Source: Tubiluchus corallicola
Lineage: Eukaryota; Priapulida; Priapulimorpha; Priapulimorphida; Tubiluchidae
Direction of reading: 5' to 3'
DNA: 64,000 bases
NCBI GenBank assembly: GCA_030141605.1
Contig: JAQGDQ010000394.1
Span: 62,001-126,000, forward strand
Below are positions 1 through 22,179 of this stretch, one piece after another. Position 1 is the first letter of the stretch. Every line of letters begins with the position of its first letter. The position numbers and the translations under genes are program-made. The notes beneath the pieces are model-generated. The model was not told the origin of the DNA and did not search any database. It was given only the letters and a program-made list of their open reading frames with translations.

Positions 1-607
1 CAATAGACGAAGATACCAACATGGTAGTGTGTAATTTTTATGGAGACCATTGCGCCGTCTGTTTCTCTTTAAGAAAAAGTAACTTTGTCTCTTTTGAAGT
101 ACATGGCAGATTGTTCAAAACTTTTCTTGTAGATTGCAGTACCTGATATTTGCAAGATCTTTACTCCTTGGTATTTTTGAAGTTTGAACAAATTAATGTG
201 ATAACAGTGTTTAATAAATGCATCTGCAATTCTGCATTATTAACTCTTTTTAATAAGACATTGGCTTTAATGAACAACAGAAGACATCTCCAGTGATTGA
301 TTAAGTTAACGAATCAGAGCTATTAGGAGAAATTCTTTAATGAGAAAAACTGATAAAAGTTTTTTTATCTTAAACCAGAATCTGCGAATCATTAAAATAC
401 TGTTACAAAATTAAGCTCCTGATTCCATTTTTTCTGTCTATACTGAAAATAGGACTGAACCAACTGGAGGTCAAATCTTCTATTTGTCTCCAATTGAATT
501 CATATTATTGTGTGCTGTATATTTTAGTATTCGAGTCAGTTACAGCTGTAATGCCACCAAAAAGCAATTGAATTTGGTAAAGACGCCATTGTTAAGAAGA
601 ATAGAAG

Positions 608-3600
608 CTATTTTATGTTCTTGGCACATGTACTTTCAGCATCATTTTGACTCTCGCTAGGTTCTTTAAGTGTACTTTTTATTAAGTTTGTTTTACAGCC
701 TGGTGTTTCTCTTGTTGACTTATTCAGCGCGGCATCAACCTGGCAACACTCGGGTAATTGTTTATTATCACATTTCAGTGTGCCGTTGCCATGGGAGCAG
801 TATTGTGAAACAGTCAGTGTTTTGTCATGGCTCAACAGCTGTGCATCTTTCTGTGAAGATATCCCTTCTTGCTGCAAGGGTTCTATCCGTACTGAGCGGT
901 GACAAAATTGTGCTTTTCTCTGTGTAAATCTCTGTGTATCTCTGTGACTCTCCTCTGATACCGTCCACATTGGTTCCTCCGATGGTTTATCAGTGCAGTC
1001 AGCTGCTAGTCTATAATTCATTACAAAACCTGGCCGCGAAATGTCTGTTAAGTCACTACCCCCATGCTGGATTTCGACTGGAGGAGAATGTGCATTTTCA
1101 TCTAAAGCATGGGAAGGTGTTAAACAAAGCTCGGTGTTACTATCCTGTCTTTGCAGTATGCACCTAAAATATACAATATCAATTTAGAATATGTCAATAG
1201 ATTACATATCTATGGATTTTGTCACAGAACATAAGCTGTTGGGTTACCAGTTTTTTGTAATTTTGTTTTAAAATAAATAATATAAAATATTTGTTTTCTT
1301 GAAATTTGCATTATTGGACTACCTGTACTAGGCCCAGTTGTAGATGCACTCTGTCAGCTACTGAAAATTCGCTGACAGCTTCATACCAAAAGTACTTAAT
1401 TTCTTTGAATGAAGCTTGTAGGTGTAACTAACGTAATTGTAATCATTAATAATTATTCCTTGAACGGGCTTTTTGCTAGTCTGTGTAATCTGCATAGTCT
1501 GTAAACTGTGTTAATAAAATCTCCAAATTAGCTGACAATTAGCGATAATTGCCAGAATTTCTATAAACATCGCGGTTAGTTTACCAATTATTACCCATTG
1601 CAGATAGTGAGTTCACCCACAACTGCTAATAATTGGTAAAATAAACCGCAATGGTTTATAAAAATTCTGGCAATTACAGTCATAAATAACTGGTGTTAAT
1701 AAAATATATTAAATAGTTTTGCCTGACTTGCTAATTGCTGGGAATGATGTGTGGAAAGAGTGGATGGATGCAGCAAGCAATTAAGTAATCATCGAATTAG
1801 TTATGCATTAAAATTTTAACATATAATTCGGTGCAAAAGATATATTATAGTAAAGCTTCTTCCACCTGATCCTGACATAAGTACAGTAGAAGTGTGTTAG
1901 ATGCTGTTAAGCATTTCTATTATTTATGTCTGCTGACGTCTTCTAGCGGACATATCTCTTTCTTGCGTTTTGGTTTTGGCTTAGTCATAATTTTTGAACA
2001 TTATACGGTGTTCCATATTACCGATCCTTTAGGTATTTCCAAAGCAGGAATAAGAGAAAGCGCAAAAAAGCCTGAACGAAGTACAATGAGTTTACTCTTT
2101 CATGCTGAATATTTTTCGCGTTTGATTGGTTTCGTGTGTGGTAAGCCTGGCGTCAAATATGCCTTCCTGTAAGACTTGCTACGGAAAATAATCTTTTGTT
2201 TAGTATACTGATGAAATTTTGGAGTAACAAACGAACTTTGTATAAAAAAGTGAACTGCAGAGAACCAAAACTGCTGGCTCTAACTGAAAAGGACACTCAA
2301 GTTGAGGCATTGATGCCCATACATCAAAATGCTAATTTCTTCTTAACGAAGAATGGAATCTAGGCCTATATTCTAGACTGGTAGCTTTTGCGGCAAGTGA
2401 ACAGTTTATATTGAGCATGTAATCCAAAAAAATTGCTAAAAAAATATCCCACCTTCTAATAAGAACGGCAATGAGTAGCAGAAAGAAGAATAAGAACACC
2501 AAGAATGCAATAATGAGGACATCAGTTGGTGGCAGTCGCTTAGCTTCACCCACAGTTATTAAGACTACAGTGTTGTTATCTGGAAGAAAAGTTGACATTG
2601 CAAAACTAGTCTGTAAAACGCATTATGACACAACAATGCCGATTTTTAAGCAATGATAATCATTAGAATCAGACTTGTTCCATTTTTGACTAGCAATTTC
2701 TACGCAAACAATCTAATAAAGTGGCAGAATTTTTGTGGAATTTTTAGCAAACGATCTTTTATAGTAACTTAATTACGTTAATGTTTTTGCTTATAGAACA
2801 GCTATTATTCCCCCTGGCTTCAAAAATAGACTCTTTTCTTATAGTAAAGAACAGAAACCCTAAACAAATACCATTATCATCGTTATCATCAGTATTATTT
2901 AGTACATGATCACTACAACCTTCAATTATTGAGCATTCAATCAAGTTCTACCAATTCGGGCATAAATAGACCATCAAAATCGCTAGGGAGCTTCGGGATC
3001 ACACCTCGCTCCTTATAGATTCCATCACCAGGCAATATGAACGCGCAGCCTTTATCCTGTTGCAAGCGGTTCATGACATCATTACATGTAATCAGCTGTA
3101 AACTTGCGGACACGTTTTTTTACTTGTAGTGAGAAAGTGACCCCTGAAAAAAAGATGTCCACAAATCCATTTTGGTGTCCACAAAAATCAAGCACCCTTT
3201 AAAATTATACCTTACAGCATTTTCTGCGTCTGTGTATGTTTTCTTGCAATGTCTTTATTATTTTAATAAATCTTCTGTGTTTTCATGATTTTCTGTTTTT
3301 TGTCATATTCGATGTACTTTAAATCATTTAATATACCGTCGTCTTACAAGTAATTGCTTTATACATTTTATGAACTATTTCCTTAGACCAAGAGGGGTAA
3401 AAAATTACCCCATGAAAGTACAAAGCCAAGTTCTGCGGCAAGTTGACATAGATATATGAGGACACCAAAGTTAAAAGGTTTTCCAACACTGCACCATATT
3501 GTTTGTGCTACATTATTTATGCTTGGTTAACAAATCTTTTGAAAATTTTTATAATAGCCGAACGGTGTTCACTGTTTAATTATGAGACATCCTTCACTTG

Positions 3601-4348
3601 CCGGTTATTCTAAAATTTCAAATTCATGAGATTCAAGCTTAATCGTCTGTACAACTGAAGTTCCCGCCATATTAGTTAAGTGAACAATGTCCACAGACTC
3701 TAATATAAAATTTCCTCAAAAGATCGTTAGAAAAATTTCTTTGCAAAACTGCAGGCCGAATTGGAGGTTTGCAGCCCGTTTTAAAAGTAAAAACAGGTGC
3801 TGCCAGAAAGAAAAATACTGTAAAGTAAATTCCAAAATTTGCTTATATACTTTTCAGTAAAACCAGGGTATGGTTGTGTGACAAATCGAAAAATATTTAA
3901 TCACTATTAGCTCGAAAATTTATTCGTTGTGTGTATCAATATAAAAAATGTTTTTGTTTAGGGTTTTATCAAGTATATTGCTAAAGTTTCTTTAAGTTTG
4001 TTTGTTTAAAATTACAATTACAAATTACCACATTAAAATTACATGTTTGTTTCGTTTTTACACAGTATTAAAACAATGGCTAAAAATTTCCTGAAGCAGC
4101 ACCCCCACTAAGTTTAGCTAGGAGCCGCCACAGAACGGCATATTTAAATTTTGCCCATTGTCATAGAATTATTGATTTTTTACCAACATAAAAAACCTTT
4201 CTCACCATAAAAACGCTCTTTATTGTTTCACACCAATTCTTTGTAAGAAGGCTCAGATTTTTTACTATGATACAGTTTCCTTTCAGATGATCAAAAACAT
4301 TTGCAAAAAGCTTTAGTACAAATTTCGGAAAAAGGAGATCGTGAATTT
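608..4348 (-). CDS. Unrecognised spliced membrane protein gene, 3' part (six exons)
   Basis: Seen: six minus-strand segments are bounded by AG acceptors and GT donors and join in phase: 4206-4348, 3653-3799, 3337-3507, 2952-3095, 2453-2610 and 608-1163. Together they give about 438 residues. The first three are helix-like and hydrophobic. The fifth carries one membrane segment (VLIIAFLVFLFFFLLLIAVL) followed by Arg-Arg. The last exon supplies a 184-residue S/T/E/Q-rich tail ending in TAA. The donors at 4205 (GTGAGA) and 2452 (GTGGGA) and most acceptors look normal; the donor at 3652 is weak. Odd: the second exon has an in-frame TGA at 3716-3718, with clear coding sense on both sides in the same frame. 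Inference: type I-like topology with a cytoplasmic tail. The 5' end was not found and may lie beyond the 71-bp array. I do not recognise the family. It could be a live gene with an unseen splice or a recent pseudogene. Confidence 0.5.
1545..1677. repeat. Imperfect inverted repeat (hairpin or MITE)
   Basis: Arms of about 47 bp at 1545-1591 and 1627-1677 are reverse complements with a few mismatches, separated by about 35 bp. A 13-bp direct repeat (GTGTTAATAAAAT) occurs outside both arms, near 1508 and 1693. It may be a target duplication or chance. The element lies in the last intron (1164-2452) of the membrane protein gene; the rest of that intron shows nothing recognisable. Confidence 0.6.
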
Positions 4349-4449
4349 CTTAGAGACTCCTTAAGTATGTAAGCAGTTTCGTTAAACGACGACAGTTTTC
4401 TTGCCCCTTTTTCTTGACATCCCAGTATGAATGAAAAAGGCAAGCACAT

Positions 4450-6011
4450 ATTAGCCGCCACCTCCTTAATGCCATGTCACCACAGCTGAATGTACGTGTG
4501 AGAAATGAAACCTTGCACATATTAGCTGTCACATTCTTAATGCCATGTTACCACAGCTGAATGTACGTGTGAGAAATTAAACCTTGCAGATACTAGCCGT
4601 CACCTTCTTAATGCCATGTCACCACAGCTGAATGTACGTGTGAGAAATGAAACCTTGCACATATTAGCCGTCACCTTCTTAATGCCATGTCACCACAGCT
4701 GAATGTACGTGTGAGAAATGAAACCTTGCACATATTAGCTGTCACATTCTTAATGCCATGTTACCACAGCTGAATGTACGTGTGAGAAATGAAACCTTGC
4801 ACATATTTGCCGTCACCTTCTTAATGCCATGTCACCACAGCTGAATGTACGTGTGAGAAATGAAACCTTGCACATATTTGCCGTCACCTTCTTAATGCCA
4901 TGTCACCACAGCTGAATGTACGTGTGAGAAATGAAACCTTGCACATATTTGCTGTCACCTTCTTAATGCCATGTCACCACAGCTGAATGTACGTGTGAGA
5001 AATGAAACCTTGCACATATTAGCTGTCACATCCTTAATGCCATGTCATCACAGCTGAATGTACGTGTGAGAAATGAAACCTTGCACATATTAGCTGTCAC
5101 ATTCTTAATGCCATGTTACCACAGCTGAATGTACGTGTGAGAAATGAAACCTTGCAGATATTAGCCGTCACCTTCTTAATGCCATGTCACCACAGCTGAA
5201 TGTACGTGTGAGAAATGAAACCTTGCAGATATTAGCCGTCACCTTCTTAATGCCATGTCACCACAGCTGAATGTACGTGTGAGAAATGAAACCTTGCACA
5301 TATTAGCCGTCACCTTCTTAATGCCATGTTACCACAGCTGAATGTACGTGTGAGAAATGAAACCTTGCACATATTAGCCGTCAACTTCTTAATGCCATGT
5401 CACCACAGCTGACTGTACGTGTGAGAAATGAAACCTTGCACATATTAGCTGTCACCTTCTTAATGCCATGTCACCACAGCTGAATGTACGTGTGAGAAAT
5501 GAAACCTTGCACATATTAGCCGTCACCTTCTTAATGCCATGTCACCACAGCTGAATGTACGTGTGAGAAATGAAACTTTGCACATATTAGCCGTCACCTC
5601 CTTAATGCCATGTCACCACAGCTGAATGTACGTGTGAGAAATGAAACCTTGCACATATTAGCCGTCACCTTCTTAATGCCATGTCACCACAGCTGAATGT
5701 ACGTGTGAGAAATGAAACCTTGCACATATTAGCCGTCACCTTCTTAATGCCATGTCACCACAGCTGAATGTACGTGTGAGAAATGAAACCTTGCACATAT
5801 TAGCCGTCACCTTCTTAATGCCATGTCACCACAGCTGAATGTACGTGTGAGAAATGAAACCTTGCACATATTAGCCGTCACCTTCTTAATGCCATGTCAC
5901 CACAGCTGAATGTACGTGTGAGAAATGAAACCTTGCACATATTAGCCGTCACCTTCTTAATGCCATGTCACCACAGCTGAATGTACGTGTGAGAAATGAA
6001 ATCTTGCATGG
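4450..6011. repeat. 71-bp minisatellite, 22 copies
   Basis: Unit starts fall exactly 71 bp apart from 4450 to 5941, giving 22 units with point differences but no net length change. Variable sites include AGCCGTC/AGCTGTC, CACCTTC/CACATTC and GCACAT/GCAGAT. Each unit carries CAGCTG and, a few bases later, TACGTG, the cores of two bHLH-type sites. A degraded partial unit precedes the array near 4430. Confidence 0.95.
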
Positions 6012-6486
6012 AAGAAACAATCAGCTATTTGTTCCAGAATAGGCAGCTTTTGTCGAGCTGGACAAGATCAGAGCTAATTAAAATTATTAATCTAATTATA
6101 ATTATTATAATTATAAAAGATTACAATTATTTTGAAAGATTTGTATTAATACCTTACACAGACGAATAACTAGAATTCATGCAAAGTTGTGGTGCCACCT
6201 TTTAGAAAATGAAACATTACATCAAGCCGACTAGACCATTAAACTCCATAAAAACATTCTGCAATAATTTACAATCTCAATGTCAAGATTATCATTAAAT
6301 TTAATAACGGTAATTGTAGTATCAATTAAAAAACTAATTAAATTTTATACAAAACTGGAAAGGGCGGAAAGGTATAAAATTAAGGCGACCTGGATTTGAC
6401 GCAGGGACTTTATTAAAATTCAATTAATTGTCCGTTTTTGTCATCATTCTGCAGTGATTGTAATTTTCTTTGTATTTCATTTTCAG
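6012..6486. other. AT-rich non-coding stretch
   Basis: No coding sense or repeat family recognised. The last bases (TTTCATTTTCAG) form the acceptor of the dead protease exon that follows. Confidence 0.4.
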
Positions 6487-6549
6487 GGTGACTTTGGAGG
6501 TCCTATGGTATTGCAGTAAACTGGAGAAGTCATAGGTATTATATCATCA
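6487..6549 (+). pseudogene. Dead trypsin-family (S1) serine protease exon
   Basis: Directly after a good acceptor (TTTCAG) the frame reads GDFGGPMVLQ, a stop, then TGEVIGIISS. It ends at a consensus donor, GTAAGT, at 6550. This matches the catalytic-serine exon of chymotrypsin-like proteases: a GDSGGP box followed by a strand ending in (V/I)GI(V/I)S. Two lesions are visible. The catalytic Ser codon reads TTT (Phe), one C-to-T step from TCT, and TAA stands at 6517-6519. I did not find exons with the His or Asp of the triad nearby. It sits on the strand opposite the membrane protein and sulfotransferase genes, as an orphan exon. Confidence 0.7.
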
Positions 6550-8162
6550 GTAAGTAAGTGAAGCAGAGGGATTTCGTATGCTACAAAATTTCCCCATATT
6601 TAAACTGGATCGAGGAAGTACTGTATAAGAATCGGGTTTCGGAGTTTTCCTCAAAACAGCAAGCTCTAGACACGCCAACAACAAACTACAAGAATGAAGT
6701 ACTTTTCATTAGATTGTCTTTAAAACTTAGCATTTGCTTAATTTAATAGAATTGGCTCTTATAAAAAGCTGCTTGACATTGATGATGATCGTGAAAAGGT
6801 CAAAGGTTAAGTGCACTAGACAACGCATTTGTGTACACTTGACAACACCTAGCAACCCATGCTATTGTAATTGTTACAGTTCTAGAATGTTTTAGCGACT
6901 AGCTGCAACCTTGCCTAGTTCATTTTTTCTTGGTCCCAAGCAAGATTTTGTTGGTAAATCACTTTAGGCACAGACTAATGCATAATTAAGTGAAGTCCAT
7001 GTAAAGCAACTTAAGTTACTAAACTGATGTGACATAACAGCTTTGCTTTACCCACACGTCATGTTGTTAAGACGCGTTGCTGTGGTATACTTGACCTATA
7101 GCCTATAGCAACTGAACGTGTGCAGAACGAAACTGTGAAAAAGCCTTATTCCTTGGAAATCCCCACAGCCAGGGAGGCATGCCTTGTAGAGAAGATTGGA
7201 AGTACTTGTCTCTAAGCCTGGCAGTTTAACAATTGTCATAAGCCCTTAAAGTTTATTAAATTTTAAGATGGTAGTAGGCACTGTTTGAAACATATGAAAC
7301 AATACCCTAGTACAACATTTTAGTATGTATGTATGTATTTAATATGTATGTAAGTCTGCTACATTTTAGCTATTGCAATTAAATGTACAACAATTTGTAT
7401 TAATTTTTGTCTAGTTTTGTATGTTTTTGCTATCAACTCATTATTATTATTCATTCATAATGAAGTCCACTTCTTAACCAAGTGCAGCATTGCTTAACAT
7501 TGTTCACTAAACACGGAGCTGATGCGTACCTCGACCTGCCCCGCTTTCCTCATCCCCGATTTTCGCCTTCAGTAGAAAATTCATACCTAATTCTGCATCT
7601 TTGATTTAAAATAAAGAGAAATAAAATGAAATAAACTTCGCGAACCCATCGCCTCTTTCTTCTGTAACAGCCTTTTTTGCGAAATGTTCGTCATGCGATT
7701 GCATAGAATTATAGGTACATCTGTGGTCCATATAATACTCTCGCTTAACCGACAATCTCCCCTCCTAATATTCCTCTTTGTAGAGCAGGCTGCTGTTTTA
7801 GTAGAGGTACTCATAACTTGATTGCAGTTTCAAACGAGGAGTGATCGATTGTTGATCGGCAGCAAAATAAATATTGCTGAACTCAGCTTTTTTTCTAAAA
7901 TGTACAGTCCCACGCAGTTCTAAAATTCGTTTTTAGAAACTCTCCCTTCATTTCTTTTTTGATTTTACGTGAGATGTAAGACGAACAAGGTACACATTCA
8001 CTTTCAAAATTGATTTGATTATCTTCTTGTTCCCAATTTAACATTCCTGTATTAAAGAATGCTTTTTCCAATAATTCGTGGTGTTTTGTAATATTTCAGA
8101 CACATTTAATTAACTGGTAGGTACCGCAACTGTAAATGAAATTTCTCCCGACGTTTATTTAG
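6550..8162. other. Intergenic stretch, nothing recognised
   Basis: AT-rich. A 75-bp segment on the minus strand near 7575-7650 has an acceptor and a donor but no convincing reading frame. No RNA gene or transposon family recognised. Confidence 0.35.
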
Positions 8163-8394
<232 letters not shown>

Positions 8395-9028
8395 AGTTTT
8401 TATAGTAAGTAAACAGCTTCGAGTTTAACATAATTCATGTAATGCAAAACGTTCTTCAAATAAAATTGGTCAGTCTAATTTATTAGTAAAAATAGATTAA
8501 TAGCAGAACAAGTGTCAGTTTGACTTATGCACATATCAGATTACACATGATGAGAAATTAGCATACTACAGCCCTAATTTGTCTTAATACACTACTGAAG
8601 GTAACCAGTTGGGTTTATGTAACGAGTTAACATAATGAGCAATTGAAAATGTAAATGACAAATAATTATGTTATTGCATGACAAATTATATAATTAACAT
8701 AAAATATAACTTTAGCATCTCTAAGCTGCTACTCTTTACCTCAAATGTCCTAGAACTATAAGCTAGATAATGTACTGCACACAATACTTTCTAATATACG
8801 CTAACATTGTAACGATCATCATCGATCGATACCCTAATAAAATGAACTGACGATCTTGTGATAACATAAGTTTTTCAACCACTAACATCTACTAACATGA
8901 TGTGCATATTAGGCCTACTCCGAGGCAAAAATACGAAAACAAGAAGTTTCTAGCAAACAAACGTTCAAAAGCAGGTTTTATAGGAATCTTATTCACACTA
9001 AATCAATATCTTCTACACAAGCATAAAA

Positions 9029-18239
<9,211 letters not shown>

Positions 18240-19131
18240 TTTGCATCTATTTGTCAACAAGCAAAAACAAATTAGAAATGAAAGGGTTGGAATTATTTCG
18301 ACTGTCTACACAAACAACAAAAAGAAATTTACAGTGTTGATATTTTTAAACGACAGCTAATAAGAATTAATTTATTTTGTGAAAAATCTGCAATGGATGT
18401 GCAGCAAGAGATTAACCAACTTAAAAAAAGTGTGTGGTGTTCCGTTGTGAAGCATTAATGTTAAAATTAATATTACAAAATATAAAGAGCGTACTTGCTG
18501 CATATACACAAAGTTTCGACCCACAATGCAAATGAAATGTGGAACAACCTCCAATAGCATTGCAAATTGATATTGACGGGATTGACGAAATAGGCTAAGA
18601 TTTTTTCTTTACGGAAAACTTTCCAAATTTTTAAACTGCGTGCAAATTTGCTTGCGAATACATTAACTTGAAGCACATGCAAGAGTTGAGTTAACATGAC
18701 TATATTACATAGTTACACTTTACGTTCAAAAATTTTCATCCCTATTACGTCAAATTACTATAGTAAAGATCTGTGTACTTACTTAAGTCCAGGAAACAAT
18801 AGCAACGGATTACAAATACAGATTTATAATGTCTACAATATCTAAGAGCTGCCTCTCGCTTCGGTACTCACTTCTACTTACACAAGAAGTTGGTCTTTAT
18901 ATATGTTAAGTTTTTATTGCATTTTGATAAGCCGCGTCCTCATTCTTGCAGCAATGTCACCTTCACCATGTTTTTCGTTGTCTTCCATTTGTCCTCTAAG
19001 TTCAAATGTTGCCTGTTCTACTCATGCCGAAACTACATTGCACATATATTGTCACAAAGCAAACAACTAAACAGTGACATCAATGACGAAAATCTAAAGT
19101 ACTTTCTGTTAAACCAATGAGCAATTTACCA
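18240..19131. other. Region upstream of the sulfotransferase, nothing firm
   Basis: The bases directly before the start codon (TTGTTGACAAATAG) could be an acceptor, so the 5' UTR may lie on a separate exon. No TATA-like box at a convincing distance and no other gene recognised. Confidence 0.35.
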
Positions 19132-19259
19132 ACAGGTGACGTGAACACAGGTGACGTGAACACAGGTGACGTGACACAGGTGACGTGAACTCAGGTGACG
19201 TGAACTCAGGTGACGTGACACAGGTGACGTGAACTCAGGTGACGTGAACACAGGTGACG
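19132..19259. repeat. 15/16-bp repeat containing TGACGTGA
   Basis: Units CAGGTGACGTGAACA and CAGGTGACGTGACA repeat head to tail, giving eight TGACGTGA octamers and a ninth degenerate unit. The octamer differs by one base from the palindromic CRE. Open frames through it encode His-Leu-Ser-Arg-type repeats and are not taken as genes. Confidence 0.9.
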
Positions 19260-20103
19260 CATTACTAAAGTAAGTATATGGGGCATGTAATTGACAATCA
19301 GAAAAGAGATGAGAAAAATATCGAGAGAGAAACTTGAATTTGACTCGAAGCTGTAGGAGGAACACGCAGATCCCAAGCTGCGTTTAGCCCTGCCTACCTT
19401 GATGACGCAACACATTCTTCTTATAAACACTCGCTCTTTGGCCGCAAGACGCAAATAAAATTTAATGTTAAAAATATGGAGAATGAATTCACTTTCTGCC
19501 AATTCTAACTGATTTCTGAAAACGAGTGCTTATAATTATAAAAAAAATTATCCTGCCAATCGTTACAAAGAGAACTAAATTGTTACATGCAGATTATGTG
19601 CAGAATATAAAGTTTTGTAAAAGTTTAAACTTGGTAGTTGTAAAGCAAAATGCCAGCCAGACGGTCGTCGAATTATCGTCCAGAAAAAAATTGTAAATAC
19701 TTATGACAATAAAATGATCGTAGTTCCTACAATGTATTTTAGTTTGTGCCCTTAAAGAATGCAGCTATTAAAAGCCCCAGTTCACATCTATACTTATGTA
19801 AGATACAATATTTTAGCTAATGATCTTTTTTTCTGAAATGTTAGATTTTTCGTTATTTAAGCAACTGAATTTTCTATTGGAGTTTTTAAATTTTCAACTT
19901 TTTTCATGAAATCGCTTTTTTGCAACTGCAGTATGAAATGGCTGAAAGAAGATTCTTCGATGGAGTCGATATTTGACTGTCACGTTCCGTCTCACAGCCA
20001 TGAGAGCCTCACAGCCTGTTTTTCCTAATTCTACTTACATGGTTTGCTTATTTTTTGTTGTGTGTAATAAGTACAAACCATTCTTTTTTGCCTTCATTTC
20101 ATT
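19260..20103. other. Intergenic, no gene recognised
   Basis: AT-rich. A short open segment from an ATG near 19932 runs about 30 codons and may be the decayed upstream end of the BEL/Pao remnant that follows. Confidence 0.3.
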
Positions 20104-21697
20104 TTGATCTACCATAAATATACATGGGAACATGAGTATTATACGTGCAATGTTGATCAATGTTCTAGCTGTTACAATGCAGAGTGCAATGTCATTGGTA
20201 GGTATGAGAATTTATTAGATTTTAGTGATGCCCAAGCAGTTCAGTCAAACTGCACAGCAACAAACTCGTTTCTAAATAATATTAAGTGTAGCCGAATTAT
20301 AGCACCTCAGTGTACTGCAAACACAACAACTTTGCAGACTGATGTTAGTTTAGTATCAATTCCTCGGACAGACTTGGATAATTTTTGCAAGGATACATAT
20401 TATGAACAGTATAATGTTGCTAATGTTTTTGCTAATTCAGAATGTCAGCTCGGCCTATCTAGTACTCTGGGTAGTGAGCCTAGAATTCTAACTTATGATG
20501 TTGATAATTATGCGGAAAGCAGAGATTAATCTTGCGTGAATATGTTGCCCATTTCGCAGCAAGCTGCTTCTAAAAATTTAATTGAGCCAGCTGCTGGCAA
20601 GCTGCCAAATCAAAAGTTACAAAACTTCTACAGACAACGAATTTGCGCTTCATAAATTGCTGCAAACAATTTTGAAGGGCAAAGGGGAGAACGGTCAGGT
20701 TTTAGTAGTGATTACACAGCTTTAACACAGAATAGTTTAATAGCGCAATCGCAAACTTGTTTTGAAACAAATGTTAATCCGATAGTCATGTCAAGCATAA
20801 CTAATGATAGTTATCATTTACACTGGGTAGCAAATATATGTGCATCGGGGGAGCAAGTTAAAGGCATTTCGTCCAATAAGCCCACTGCAAGTTTACAATA
20901 CAAACACGTCAATGAGCAAGACAAAAAATTGTACATGTGAACTCTCTAAATTCTGGGATTTAGATTCGTTGGGAATTGTTTTAACTTCGTTTTTATTTAA
21001 AACGTAAAATACAATTATGATAGAGCAATGGATTTTATAAATACAGTAATCATTACTTGTATTTTTAAAAAAATTGTTTACATGTGTATTCGACCATCTG
21101 TTGATTATTGTATACCGTTCTCCACCTCCTAGCGCCATCTATCCACTAAAAATACAAACTCATACAGGAATTACCGATTATTTCAGTAATTTAACAAAGG
21201 CAGAAGAAGAGGCGATTGCAGAAGACCATTTTAATAGAACTGCTTACATTGTGAACGGTCGGTGCAGAGTTTCTTGGCTAGTTCGTGATAGAGATAAGTC
21301 AGCCAAGTTCCCCACGAATCTTGATTTGTGCAAAGCACGCTTACAAAATGTTGTATTTAGACTTAAGCAAAATCCAACACTTTTACAAGCATACAACAAA
21401 ATCTTTCAACAGCAGTTACAGGATGCTATAATAGAAAAGTTTGACCGAAATTTCCCGGCAAGAAAGCCATTAATTTACCTTCCTTACACCTTTGTCTTAA
21501 AAGATAGCGAGACTAAACCATTACGTATAGCTTTTGATGCGAGTTGTAAGAAGAACTCGGTGTTATCACTAAATGATTGTTTGTATACTGGCGCAAATCA
21601 TCTTCAAATTTTAGCAGCTCTTTTGAATAGGTTTATGATACACAAGTATGTTATGATGGGTGATTTATCTAAAGCGTTCTTACAAATCGAGCAGTAA
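20104..21697 (+). mobile_element. BEL/Pao retrotransposon pol remnant
   Basis: 20104-20938 is one frame, rich in Asn/Ser/Thr/Gln, interrupted by two stops. A frame change at about 20925 leads into LSKFWDLDSLGI, the motif that precedes reverse transcriptase in BEL/Pao elements. After about 150 bp of unrelated sequence, 21165-21697 encodes the N-terminal half of the reverse transcriptase: LPYTFVLKDSETKPLRIAFD, ASCKK...SLNDCLYTG and VMMGDLSKAFLQI, containing the first catalytic Asp region. It then stops at TAA. The YxDD box, RNase H and integrase are absent. The unassigned 5' frame is probably the gag-protease linker; I cannot confirm it. Confidence 0.75.
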
Positions 21698-22179
21698 AAA
21701 TTAATCGTCTAATTAGCATGCTCTCCACAGTAGCTCTCAAGGTTGTGCGATGAGACAGGGCATCGCTACAAGCTATATAGTTTCAATACAATCGTGTACA
21801 TTTTTGCATGTTTGTTTGTCCATCTTTGTGTTAATTTTTTTAATCAAAAGAATCAGACGAATAACAAATTAGGAAGTTTGGTCTTGGCAAAGATCTGCTT
21901 CCAACTGTGTGCATACTGGGTACCTACTATTTGTGCCATTTTACCTGTGGCAATATTTCCTGTGTTGTTTTTCCTATACGCCATTTTTCCTGTGCTGTTT
22001 TTACTGCTCAGCGCCTAGAGGATACTCCATTCTTGATCACAAACCACATTTTTTAGGATTGATTGTATGTTGAAAAAATTGTACAGCCATTGAATCTCCT
22101 TGCATTTTTATCAACAGCAATTCAATAACATGATTTTATTATTTAGCTAAACGTTGCACATTGAAGAGTTATACTCACT

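Noticed and set aside
3716-3718. TGA as a selenocysteine codon
   Set aside because: No SECIS-like element could be argued from sequence alone and no selenoprotein family is recognised; nonsense or missed splicing is simpler.
7575-7650. Minus-strand segment with acceptor and donor
   Set aside because: One frame ends in TAG at the donor, one has an internal stop, and the third does not fit the phase of the neighbouring membrane gene.
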